Shown here: piece after piece, positions 11,070 through 21,287 of the stretch
Layout of the letters: the number at the start of each line of letters is the position of its first letter
Numbering within the stretch: the first letter of the stretch is position 1
DNA from: Eucommia ulmoides
Lineage: Eukaryota > Streptophyta > Magnoliopsida > Garryales > Eucommiaceae
Length of the DNA stretch: 64,000 bases
Direction of reading: 5' to 3'
Assembly: GCA_016647705.1 (NCBI GenBank)
Contig: CM028334.1
Span: 14,616,402 to 14,680,401, forward strand
Notes under the pieces: model-generated
Seen by the model: the letters and a program-made list of their open reading frames with translations, nothing else
The model's database searches: none
What the model was told of the DNA's origin: nothing
Made by a program: the position numbers and the translations under genes

Positions 11070-12540
11070 AGGTAGACATTTGATAGATCGTATTATTAAA
11101 GCTCAAAAGTTGGATGATCAATTAGGGAGGATTCGAAATGAAGTAAAAAATGGGTTCAGAACTAATTATCATATTAGGGAGAGTGATGAGGCGTTGATGA
11201 TTGGCAATAAGCTGTGTATGCCTAATTATATCAATTTGAAGAAGGATATTTTGGAAGAGACGCATAGCTCCGCGTATGCAATGCATCCAGGCAGTACCAA
11301 AATATACTGAGACCTACGTGAGCATTATTGGTGGATTGGAATGAAACGGGAAATCACAAAATTTGTTGCCAGATGTCTGATTTACCAGTAAGTAAAGATT
11401 GAGCATCAGCGTCCAAGTGGGTTGTTGCAACCTCTACCTATTCCCAAGTGGAAATGGGAGCATATTACGATGGATTTTATTTCGGGATTACCCCGTACTC
11501 AAAAAGGTCATAATTTCATTTAGGTGATCGTCGACAGGCTTACCAAGTCCGCTCATTTTCTGGCCGTAAAGACAACATATTCACTTGAGAAGTATGCTCA
11601 ATTGTATATCGATGAGATTGTGAGGTTGCATGGCGCCCCGGTTTCTATAGTGTTGGATAGAGATCCGAGATTTACTTCGAGATTCTAGCCAAGTCTTCAG
11701 ACTGCTTTGGGAACTAAGTTGAACTTTAGCACCGCTTTCCATCATCAGACAGATGGTCAATCGGAGCGTACAATTCAAACGTTGGAAGATATGCTGAGAG
11801 GATGTGTATTGGAATTTTCGGGTAGTTGGGATGATTACTTGTCATTGATGAAATTCGCTTACAACAATAGCTACCATTCGGCTATTGAGATGGCCCCATA
11901 TAAAGCATTGTATAGTAGAAGATGTAGAACTCCAGTCTGTTGGACAGAGGTGGGTGAAAGAAAATTGTTGACGTTAAATATAGCCCAGATGACAGCAGAC
12001 AAAGTGAATGTGATACGGATAAAATTGAAAATTTCTCAGAGTTGACAAAAGAGTTATACAGACAATCGCTGGCTAGAGTTGGAGTTCAACGTAGGAGATA
12101 TGTATTCTTGCGTATCTCTCCATGGAAAGGCATAATGAGGTTCGGAAAGAAAGAAAAGTTGAGTCCAAGATACATCGGACCATATGAAATTTTAGAACGG
12201 GTTGGCGCTACGGCGTATAGGCTTGCATTACCTCCAGAATTATCTCGACTACATAACATTTTCCATGTATCGATGCTTTAAAAATATGTGCCCGACCTTT
12301 CTCATGTGTTGACTTCGCAGCCAATTGAATTGAAAGAAGATTTGACTTATATTGAAGAACCAATTCAAATTCTAAGCCGCAAAGATCAAGTGTTGTGAAT
12401 GAAAACGATCCCATTAGTCAAAGTTTTGTGGCGCAGTCACGCAGTGGAGGAGGCAAAATGGGATCGCGAAGATGAGATGCGGAACAAATACCCATATTTG
12501 TTCGGACAGGTACGAAAATTTCGAGACGAAATTTCTTTTA
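11070..12540 (+). pseudogene. Tekay integrase and C-terminal chromodomain-like region
   Basis: A zinc-binding HHCC region at 11280-11390 has its last cysteine changed (CLIYQ). The catalytic core keeps its three acidic residues: D near 11474 (MDFISG), D near 11653 (LDRDPRF) and E near 11764 (GQSERTIQT). The C-terminal part (SPRYIGPYEILERVG, LHNIFHVSML) needs a frame change near 12040. It is followed by LTYIEEPIQIL and the EDEMRNKYPYLF tail characteristic of Tekay-type chromoviruses. Stops are at 11310, 11388, 11521 and 11687, among others. Confidence 0.87.
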
Positions 12541-12552
12541 GGAGGAAAGAGT
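12541..12552 (+). other. Polypurine tract
   Basis: AGGAGGAAAGAG immediately precedes the 3' LTR start at 12554. It is the expected plus-strand DNA primer. Confidence 0.75.
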
Positions 12553-12553
12553 T

Positions 12554-12763
12554 GTAAGACCCTGATTCATACTTATACGTCATTTAGTTGCATTTTAGAA
12601 TAATTGAGGAAATTTGGGTAAATTTAAATTTCAATTAAAAGTTTAAGGGTCCAATTGTAAATTTTCAAAAATTTATAAAAGCTAAAAAGACTAAGGAGAG
12701 AAAGTTAGAAATTTAGGGGGGAGGAATGAGTAAATTAACTAAAGATATTTTTATGTATATATA

Positions 12764-12817
<54 letters not shown>

Positions 12818-14503
12818 TATATATACACACTTATGCATGTGTGTGTGCGTGCCCTACGATCAGACGGAAGGAACAAGAGAGAAAGAGGCAACGTGACATT
12901 GTGTACTCCACAAATTCATCTATATATATATATATACATGGTGATCGGATATCACAATTATTCTAGAGAAAAAACAAAAGAGAGAGAGAGAGAGAAAGAT
13001 AGAAGAAACGAATGAGGAAAAGCCGTTAGAGAAGAGGATCACCATTTTTCAGCGTGAAAGGGGTGTTCCAAGAGTTGTGGGTCGTTTTGCTGGGTGAAAT
13101 AGGTGAGTGTGTCATTTTTCTATTCGTTTGAAAGCCGGTGTGTGTGTGTGTAAAGTATGTGTGTGCTCTATTTGGCTGTTTAGAGTACAACCGGTGGTGT
13201 GGGTAGTGGTTTTGGTGTGTGTGTTGGTTGGGTTGAAAGAGGTAAGGCTGGTAGTTTTAGTTGTTAGATTGGGGTGGTTGATCGTAGATGTGGAGTGGTG
13301 AATTTGGTGGTCGGAGCTGGTGACGAAAAAGAAGGAAAATGAAGGGTTGTTCTGTCAGGAGGAAAACGTCAGGGATGAAGGGCATTTCGCCTAGGCGGTA
13401 GAAGTTTGCTTAGGCGGTAAAAGATCAGTGGCCAAGGAAAATCGTGTGTTCGCCTAGGAAGATGAGTTCTCTCCTAGGTCGAGATCTGTTAGTATGTAAA
13501 CTGAGAAAATGAGGAGGTGGTTCACCTAGGCGGAAAATTGTTCGCCTAAGCGATGATCGTCAGTGTGTAATTCGAAACAGTGAAGGCCCTTTTTCACCTA
13601 GGCGGTTGGTTGTCGCTTAGGTGGTGGGGAGCAGAATTATATATTAAGAAATTTCTAAGAGGATTGACAACCGTTTCGGAGCGGGTAACGTCTCTCATTA
13701 GCTTTTATGATTTGCTAAATTAGTCTTCTAGCCTTAAAATGTCAAAATGAAGAAAATAAATAATGAGACCGTTTATATAAAACTTTAACGGCACTAAAAC
13801 TCGTTAAGTCATATTTTTCACATAACAAAATGTGGGGAATGGGAAATTAATGAACGTAGGGCTTGCATCGCACGATTAGGTTAATTTTCTCTATCCTATT
13901 AATTTAGACCCTGTTATAAATAGGTTCGCAATTACCGGAGGATTGGTAGTGTAGAATCGGTAAAGCATTTGGGAGCGGATCATCAGGTGAGTGTACTGTC
14001 TTCTAGTAAATTTATTTTCAATTATATTATGGAATGCGTTTCTTTAAAACGGGAAGAATTTATTACTTGTATGGATCAAGCAAATTTTGGGTAATGTTTG
14101 TGTTTGACGATGTTGTTTATTGGGTTATGCCATAGTTTATATCATGTCCGGAGGGTGGTCCGGCAGGTGGTAATTTATATTATGTCCTATCTGGAGGGTG
14201 GTCCAGCAGATAGTGATTGATATTATGTCTTCTGGAGACGTCCGGTAGGTGATTATCTGCGCAATTAGGTCCGCTAGGAAGGCATATCTTACAAATGGTT
14301 ACTGTACCGTTGCAACCCCCGATCGTGAGGTTAAAACGATCACTATAGCTAGTCAGTGGATGTGTGGTGTTTTGTTATATAGGGTGAACCGGGTGGATTT
14401 ATATTGAAATATAAAAGTTTTACAACTGAATGGATGTGTATATATATATATATATATATATAGTGGTGTGTTTGTTGTGTTGGTGGCTTTATGACGTTGT
14501 TTG

Positions 14504-14546
<43 letters not shown>

Positions 14547-14898
14547 GGGGGGGGGGTTTGATTCGGTGGTGATAGGAAAAGGGGTTTTTCTCGTGGTATG
14601 TGATTTTATACTATTGTTCGAAATGTGTTTTTATATATATATGTTATGCTTGATCAATTTATAAAATATTTTTATTAAGAAGGCAGTACACTCGTAGGTA
14701 TTGTAGGTAGGCCTTTGTCCCTTACTGGTAATATGTCAGATCCGGAAGTGCAATAGAGAGGGAGTATCTTGATGGTGTTACTTGTGGCAAATCAAATAGG
14801 GGGTTTGGGGGTTTTGTATTTTGGATGTTATAAAGAATTTTTTATAAGGACAAGAGTGTCCCCAAATAGAAGAATGTATATATATTTAGATGGCTTTT

Positions 14899-14969
<71 letters not shown>

Positions 14970-15067
14970 CGTGTAAGTTGTCGTCTATATCAAATTGTAT
15001 TTCAAGTGAGGTTGTGTCGACGTCACGCCGGCCCCATAGGGACGGGTGTCCGGGGTGGGGTGTGACA
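12554..15067 (+). repeat. 3' LTR of Tekay element
   Basis: 2514 bp, TGTAAGACCCTG...GGGTGTGACA. It holds CGCCTAGGCG-like palindromes (13384-13625), a tandem hairpin array (about 14140-14255) and long TA runs at 12775-12804, 14437-14461, 14506-14543 and 14902-14966. Runs like these produce meaningless ORFs of alternating I/Y. Confidence 0.9.
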
Positions 15068-15072
15068 CAAAA

Positions 15073-15700
15073 ACTTGTCCCGTCTTATAAAAAAATACAA
15101 AAAAATATTTCATAAAAAGGAAAGGATTTCAAAATAAAATAAAACTTTCAAACTAAACTAATTGGACTTAATTGGACATAAGGTACTGTTTTCGGACGGG
15201 CGTCTTAGGGTGCCTAACACTTTTCCTGAACGTAACCAACCCCTGAGCCTTTAAATGATTCTTTACTTTGACCGTGTTTTTGGAGTCAATTTTTACCTTG
15301 GCCTTTTAAATTTATTTTATAAAATTTGATGACCTAGCACACCAATTAAATCCAATGCTATGTAGCAACTCCTTATTTTTTTTTTAAAATGGACCAAGTG
15401 TTTTTTTAGAAAACCAGCACTTTAAAAACCCCTCTCTCTTTAAGCTTAAATTTATTATTTAATAATCTTTTCCCTTGGAAAAAAGGGATGCGTCAGTTAT
15501 CCCAATTTGGTCCTTATAGGAGTATCGTCCCTTTAAGTCGCCTAAGCTCAACTCAACTGTAAGAGGTTAGATGCTTAGCCGTAGGCCCTCAAACCCAATC
15601 GATGCTCTACCCTTAGTGGATGACCTTAGTCTATCCCAGGGGTACGAACTATCAATCTATGTAGGGGGTCCAGTTATCACCCTAATCATTGTGCTTTGGG
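15073..15700. mobile_element. Older LTR-like sequence, right part
   Basis: Continuation of 3463-5432 after the Tekay insertion. It includes GGGCGTCTTAGGGTGCC (about 15198) and a purine/pyrimidine-rich middle, and is non-coding. The right border is uncertain. The motif resembles Tat/Ogre-type LTRs, an inference that needs a repeat library. Confidence 0.4.
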
Positions 15701-15713
15701 ATACTGCTTCTTC

Positions 15714-15947
15714 TTGTAGATAGGCTGGAAGGCTGCTCGTCCCCGTCCATGGCGAGACAAAGGGCTGCTCGGTTCTGCCTCTACACTTTATTTGTAGATC
15801 GGATAAAGGGTTGCTCATCCTCGTCCATGGCAGGACGGAAGGCTGCTCAGTCCCATCTCAAGACTTCATTTGTAGATCGATTGGAGGACTACGCGTCCCA
15901 GTCCATGGCAGGCTGAAGGGCTGCTTAGCTCTGCCTCTGCGTTGTAA
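15714..15947 (+). repeat. Three tandem 78-bp units
   Basis: Units begin TTGTAGAT at 15714, 15792 and 15870, each with GGCTGCT and GTCCATGGC motifs. The spacing is exactly 78 bp, a multiple of three, which is why short open frames cross it. No protein family is recognised. Confidence 0.8.
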
Positions 15948-15989
15948 TCGCCGAGCTCGGATCAAGAAGTTAGAGATCGGTAATGTTCA

Positions 15990-16158
15990 AGGTCTAAGCT
16001 CGGCCAAGTTTTGAGGTTTGAGCTCAGCCAAGTCTTGAGGTTAGAGCTCAACCAGATCTTGAGGTCTGAGCTCGGCCAGGTCTTGAGACCGGAGCTCAGC
16101 CTGGTCTTGAGGTTTGAGCTTAGCCAGGTCTTGAGGTCTGAGGTCGGCGAGGAAAGTG
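15990..16158 (+). repeat. 24-bp GAGCTC minisatellite
   Basis: About seven units of the pattern AGGTYTGAGCTCRGCCAAGT plus CTTG. It is the same minisatellite that occurs inside GGTGT-family copies A and B. It is probably interior sequence of the 2401-19758 element, resuming after the nested insertions. Confidence 0.75.
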
Positions 16159-16185
16159 TTTGAGTTGTTATTCACCATGGGAGTT

Positions 16186-18920
16186 TGTCACACCCCACCC
16201 TGGACACCAGTCACTATAGGGCTGGCGTGACGTCGACACGACCTCACCTGAAAGACAATCACTATAAATGACAACATACACACATAAATATATAATCACA
16301 AAAGCTAACCAAATATATATACATTCTCTACTCAAGGACACTCTTGTCCCTACAAAATTATCAATAGCATCCAAGATACAAAACCCAAAACCTCACATTT
16401 GATTCGCCTCAAGTAATACCCTCAAGAAACTCTTTCCCTATCGTACTTCCGGATCCGACCTATTGCCAGTAGGGGACAAACGACTATCTACAGCACCTGC
16501 GAGTGTACTATGTTCTTAATAAAAACATTTTTAAAATAACAATACATTCTAAATAATACAACATTTAAATTGATCAAGCATAACACGTATAAACAAACAC
16601 ATTTTGAACAGTAGTATAAAAATCATATACCACGAGAAAACTCTTTTTTCCTACCATTCTGAATCATCATCTATATATATATATATTAAATATATGAAAT
16701 CCATCCAAACCATCAGTATAAAATAATATGATAAAACACCAAAGATGATATAATAAAACACCATATCACCACACCACTCTTTGGCTAGCCATAGTGATCA
16801 TTTTGACCTCACGATCGAGAGTTGCAACGGTACTGTACCATCCGTTAGGATATGCCTTCCTAGAGGAACAAACTGTGTAGTATAATCCACACCCCTTTCG
16901 GGGAGAAATATAATTCACACCCCTTACGGGGAGAATATCCATATCCCATACGGGAAGAAATCCACACCCCTTACGGGGAGAATCCACATCCCTTTCAGGA
17001 AGAAAACTATAACATCATCCAAATCAAAAATATCGTCAAAAATCCACATCCCTTACGGGAAGAAATATCCACAACAATATTGTCCAAAAATCCACACCCC
17101 CGTAATATCCAAAATCATGTTTTTCACTCTCTTTTAAAAATACCCACTGATTTCCGCAAAAACCATTTTTCCACCTTTGTTTTTAGAAAACCAGACATTT
17201 TTCCACTCTCCTTTAAAACCACCAAATCCAACGTATCATTTTTCAACTTTCTTTTTAAAACCAACATAATTGAATGAAAATCCACTTTACCAACTCACCC
17301 AAAACATGTTTGATCCATATCATTCATAAAATCGTCCCGTTTTAAGTAACACATATTTTATCATATTTATATGAAAATAGATTTTTGCAAGAAGACAGTA
17401 CACTCACCTGATAATCCGCACTCATAAGCTCCCCCGACTCTCCGCTACTGATTCTTCGGTGCCAGCAAACCTATTAGTAACAAGGCCGAAATTAATATTT
17501 GATGTAAAAATACCCTATCCGAACCATGTAGGTCCTAATTTTTCATAATTTCCTATTCCCCGTCTTTTATTATAAAATATGTCTATTTAACTAATATTGA
17601 TCCGTTACAGTTTACTTTATCGAATTTATTCATGTGAACGATCTCACTATTTCTTATCGCTATTTCGACGTTTTTCATGCGAACACATAACGTTAAATTC
17701 AACAATAATGATAACATGTATTTTACATTTAGACAATTTAATGTATATATTAAAGAAGTGCATAATTCTACCTTCCCCGAATTTTCCACCGGCTGCGAGA
17801 TTGGATTTATGTTTTTCGTGGGTTGGTTTGTATAATTTCCTCTTCTTTTTTCCTTCATTCTGATTTCCCACTTCTTCTTCCATTCCTGTTTGCCATTTCG
17901 GTTCTATTTTCAGGCACCGTAGCAACGAACGTCACCCATCTCTGCTCCCAGAAGTTTTACCGCCGCGGCGAACGCCTCCTAGCCCGCTTCTCTGTTTTTT
18001 TCTGTTTACCGTCTCTCTCCCTCTCACTCTCCGATACCGACAACCACCCCCACCGAAAACACTCAAATCCACTCCATCACGGATGACTGACGACCCACAA
18101 TCGACCACCTACTCACCAAACGACGGTGGTCGTCAACCCACTTTGACGGCTCACACGCATACACCGAGACACACACACACTTCAATATTGGAACGAACAA
18201 CCGAACAACACACACTCATCGTCGAACAAAAACCCACGAATGACACCCACATATACACCGCCAACCACCACCGTCGGACAAACCGGAAAACACACAACAC
18301 ACACACGATCGTCGAAATGAATGGTCAAAGGGACAACCAACACACACCGTCGACTCTCACACACACTCATGCAATCAACAAAAACCTATACCGCCGGCAA
18401 CCAGATATACACACAAAGCCCAAACAACACATATACACACAATCACCGGACGAACGGACGGCGACGAGCGGCTCACACTGCCAGACCGATCCCACACCGA
18501 CAACGACGACGCCACATCTCTCTTTCTCCTCCGTTTCCTATTTCTGATTTGCTTCTTCATCCTCTTCTCGATTCTTCCTTTCATTTTCTCCCATGTGTGT
18601 GTGTGGATATATATATATATATAGGTTGAATAAAGGGAGCCCAAATGGCTGGCTCCCTTCCTCTCATTTTTTATTTTTTTATTTTTTTTTTGAATAGCTT
18701 CTTGGAGAAGCTTTGGCTCAAATTACACTTACACCCCCTAATTTTTTCTTTAGAGATTAATTAAACCAAATGCTAATTTAATTTAATTTTTTTTTTTTAA
18801 ATTGCGAATTAACCCCTCAATTTAAAATCAAATAATAATTATCACCATCAACCCCGTTATTTTTGAAATATTTTAAAATGCGATTTAAACTATGTGTATA
18901 CCAAAGGTCAGAGTCTTACA
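16186..18920 (-). mobile_element. Solo LTR of a Tekay-related gypsy element
   Basis: On the minus strand it starts TGTAAGACTCTGACC and ends GGGGTGTGACA. It is flanked by a perfect 5-bp duplication GAGTT (16181-16185 and 18921-18925) with no internal region, so it formed by LTR-LTR recombination. It contains the array of CCCC-GTAA-GGGG hairpins (16880-17075, sense = minus) and a C/A-rich stretch near 17990-18540 in which chance ORFs arise. It is distinct in sequence from the 5433-15067 LTRs but shares terminal and subterminal motifs with them. Confidence 0.9.
16880..17075 (-). repeat. Tandem mini-hairpin array in LTR
   Basis: Seven or so degenerate 25-35 bp units. In LTR sense each has a C-run, a 4-nt loop and a G-run (for example CCCCGAAAGGGG, CCCCGTAAGGGG, CCCGTAAGGG). 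The same array is present in the LTR at 43855-44130. Confidence 0.8.
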
Positions 18921-18925
18921 GAGTT

Positions 18926-19043
18926 TGTGTTCTTCGTTGAATGATCTGATCAGATCTTGTAATCATCAAATCTAAACTGACGAGGGAGTTGATGACTTGA
19001 GGAAGGCTTTTTGTGTGCTTCCCACAAACAGTACCAAACTGTG
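18926..19043. other. Short spacer after solo LTR
   Basis: Unassigned DNA between the solo-LTR duplication and GGTGT copy B. It is presumably interior of the element bounded by copies A and B. No gene seen. Confidence 0.4.
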
Positions 19044-19758
19044 GGTGTTGAAAATTGGTACTCACCAGCTGTATGGTTCGGCCAGAGGAGACATTGATTT
19101 TCCTTGCTGAGGTAGAGGTAGAGATGTCCTAAGATTAGTCCATCTGGTCCTAGCTGAGCTCCAAGATGATACCTGCACAAAGACCCATCGAGGTTTGGCC
19201 CAGTGAAGTCCATCCGGTGTGAAAATAAGTGCTCAGGGGAAAATGGATGATATGCTTCAAATTAGAGATTGAGCATTATCTTAGACTTTTTTTGGGCATT
19301 GAAATACTCTGGTAGTTATAGAAATTGGGAGTGTACAGTGATGGGCTTGTGCTTTTTGACCAATTAGGAGAGCCCATTTGCCTTGGAGGAGGTTAGTCTG
19401 ACATATTGAGCTCAGCCATCCTTTGGTCGGTGAGCTCTGGTCAACACACTCTGGTCATAAGGTCTAAGCTCAACTTGGTCTTGAGGGTTTGAGCTCAGCT
19501 AGGTCTTGAGGGTCGGAGCTCAACCACGTCTCGAGGTCGGAGCTCAGCCAGATCTTATAGTCGGAGCTCAGCTAGTTCTTGAGGGGCTGAGCTCAGGTAG
19601 GGCCGAAGGTCTGAGCTTAGCCATGTCTTGAGGTTTGAGCTCCGCCATCCCTAATCAGACGTCCTCTAATCGGTCATTCAATCGAACTTGGTTAAAATGT
19701 CAATATGCATGTATTTCTTCAAGGGGTGATTTAGGGGTAACCAAATTTACCATCATCA
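19044..19758 (+). repeat. GGTGT-family repeat, copy B
   Basis: Begins GGTGTTGAAAATTGGTACTC and ends ACCAAATTTACCATCATCA, in the same orientation as copy A. It includes the GAGCTC minisatellite (about 19459-19640). Together with copy A it may form the two terminal repeats of one element heavily expanded by nested insertions. The immediate flanks (CTTTG before A, ACTTG after B) do not give a clean target duplication. Confidence 0.7.
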
Positions 19759-21287
19759 ACTTGTTTTCAACAAAAACCTGGGTATCTATTGAGAGTGAAA
19801 TTGAAGGAACCGAGTACTTGTAATGGCTAGTTCTTTAGTCAAATTCAACAAAAATTGGGTTACATAATCTAGAGAGAGAATTTGAATGGACCGGTGTTTG
19901 ATGATTTTCCGGCGGACACAGCTAGAGATCTCATGATACTATTATCATCAACCAAATCGAGCGCCGGAGCTGCTCCGGTGGTGGTAGGTCGTTGGTGTGG
20001 TGGTGGTTTGTCATCGTCCATCGTCGTCCATCGTTGTCGCCCATCGTCGTCAATCTGTGGATCTCAGTTTGTGGTGTGTTGGGCGTGGTGTGGTGGTGGC
20101 TATCAGAGAAGGCGGAGAATCCTCGCCGGAGAGAGAGTTCAACAAAGAACGGCAGAGAAAGCACCAGAAAGACAGTGTTCGTAAGGGAAGAAGATGCAAC
20201 AGTAAATACACAATAGCCCCTTAAGGATAAAAATGTCATTTAACAGAATTTAACAGAATTTTGTTGATTTTTGCTCATTGAGCGTTACATTTAACAAAAA
20301 AAAACTTAACCGTTGCACTTTAATCTATAACCATGGGAGTAAGTGATAACGAAAATACTATAAGGATAAAGTGTAAAATAACATAATTATAAGAGAGAAA
20401 TTATAATTAAACCCATATTATATCGTAAACAATTGTACTTTTCCCTTATTTCTATTCTAATACTTTTAATTTGTCTCAATTCAATAAATAATCATTAATT
20501 ATTTTAATCAAATTTTGCTGCTCTGTCTTGACAATACAGAAAATGTCCAGACCGGAGAGAAAAGCATTGAAGAATGAGCCCACGCACGTACACTGCACCT
20601 AAACCTATCCCTATAGGTTGTGTGTGACAGAGTAAAAAAAAAAATGGATTAAAACATAGATTGGCAAATAAGGTGAATAATAAAAAAAAGTGCGTTTAGC
20701 ATGAGATGAAAAGAAAAAAAAACTAAAAAATGGAGGGAAAAATCTTGTTCCCGTCACTTTTTTTTCTCCCCAAATATAGGGTGAAAATAAAAAAAAGGTA
20801 AAAAAAAGAGTCAAAATAATTATTTTATCTTTTTATTTTATATAATAAATACTCATTTCATTTATATTAATGTTTCATTTATATTAATGGTAAGATAAAA
20901 AATTAAGCTTTTTTCTTTTTTTAATACATATAAAATATTATTTCTTCTCCTTCAATATCCCTCCAACCAAACGTACTAAAAAAAATGATTTTCTCTCTAC
21001 AAAAATTAAAAAAAAAAAAAAAATCATTTTCCTTTTCCTTTTCCACTCTCCAACCAAACATATTCTTAATGAACGACAATCCTTCCTAGAAAGTAAATCC
21101 AACAAAGATGAGGCTGTTTGGATTAATCTAATGCCCGAAGGAACATACAATTAATTATCTCCTGGCAAATTACATTGTTTTTTTTTTTTTTTCCTGAACA
21201 TGGGGCAATTCATAGAAATAAAGGCAAAATAATTGAAAACAAAAACACTTATTTAAAGTCCATTATCACACAATAGATGTTTTTTCA
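19759..21287. other. Intergenic region, no recognised gene
   Basis: 19790-19885 resembles 2284-2390. 19880-20230 is richer in G/C (CCGGAGCTGCTCCGG palindrome near 19966) and open in several frames on both strands, with no domain recognised. 20230-21240 is AT-rich, with A and T homopolymers. Downstream of the strictosidine-synthase-like gene I see A/T-rich sequence (for example ATTATTTTGCC, about 21220) that could serve 3' processing, but no decisive signal. Confidence 0.4.

Larger units (their letters stand above)
5433..15067 (+). mobile_element. Tekay/Del-type Ty3/gypsy retrotransposon (complete, inactive)
   Basis: A 9.6 kb element with two LTRs, primer-binding site, gag-protease-RT-RNaseH-integrase order, purine tract and a perfect 5-bp target duplication CAAAA at 5428-5432 and 15068-15072. 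The gene order (integrase last) is that of Ty3/gypsy. The RT sequence, the PBS and the C-terminal stretch after integrase (LTYIEEPIQIL, EREDEMR-like) fit the chromovirus Tekay/Del lineage. Stops and frameshifts occur in every domain. LTR differences include a roughly 258-bp segment missing from the 5' LTR and variable TA runs, so the insertion is not recent. It sits inside an older LTR-like sequence. Confidence 0.9.

Noticed and set aside
14897..15115. Short ORFs with long I/Y runs
   Set aside because: They are translations of the (TA)n tract in the Tekay 3' LTR.
15714..15947. CRISPR-like array
   Set aside because: Three contiguous 78-bp units with no unique spacers, in a plant genome. It is a simple tandem repeat.
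18083..18629. Overlapping ORFs in C/A-rich DNA
   Set aside because: They lie within a solo LTR and consist of T/H/P-rich low-complexity sequence. Overlapping ORFs on both strands show lack of stops from base composition, not coding.
2396..19763. Target duplication for the A-B bracketed element
   Set aside because: CTTTG before 2401 and ACTTG after 19758 match at only three of five positions, and no 9-bp match exists. The A-B pairing remains unproven.
19882..20239. Possible small protein gene in G/C-richer DNA
   Set aside because: Open in several frames on both strands, no domain, no splice or promoter logic that I can support.
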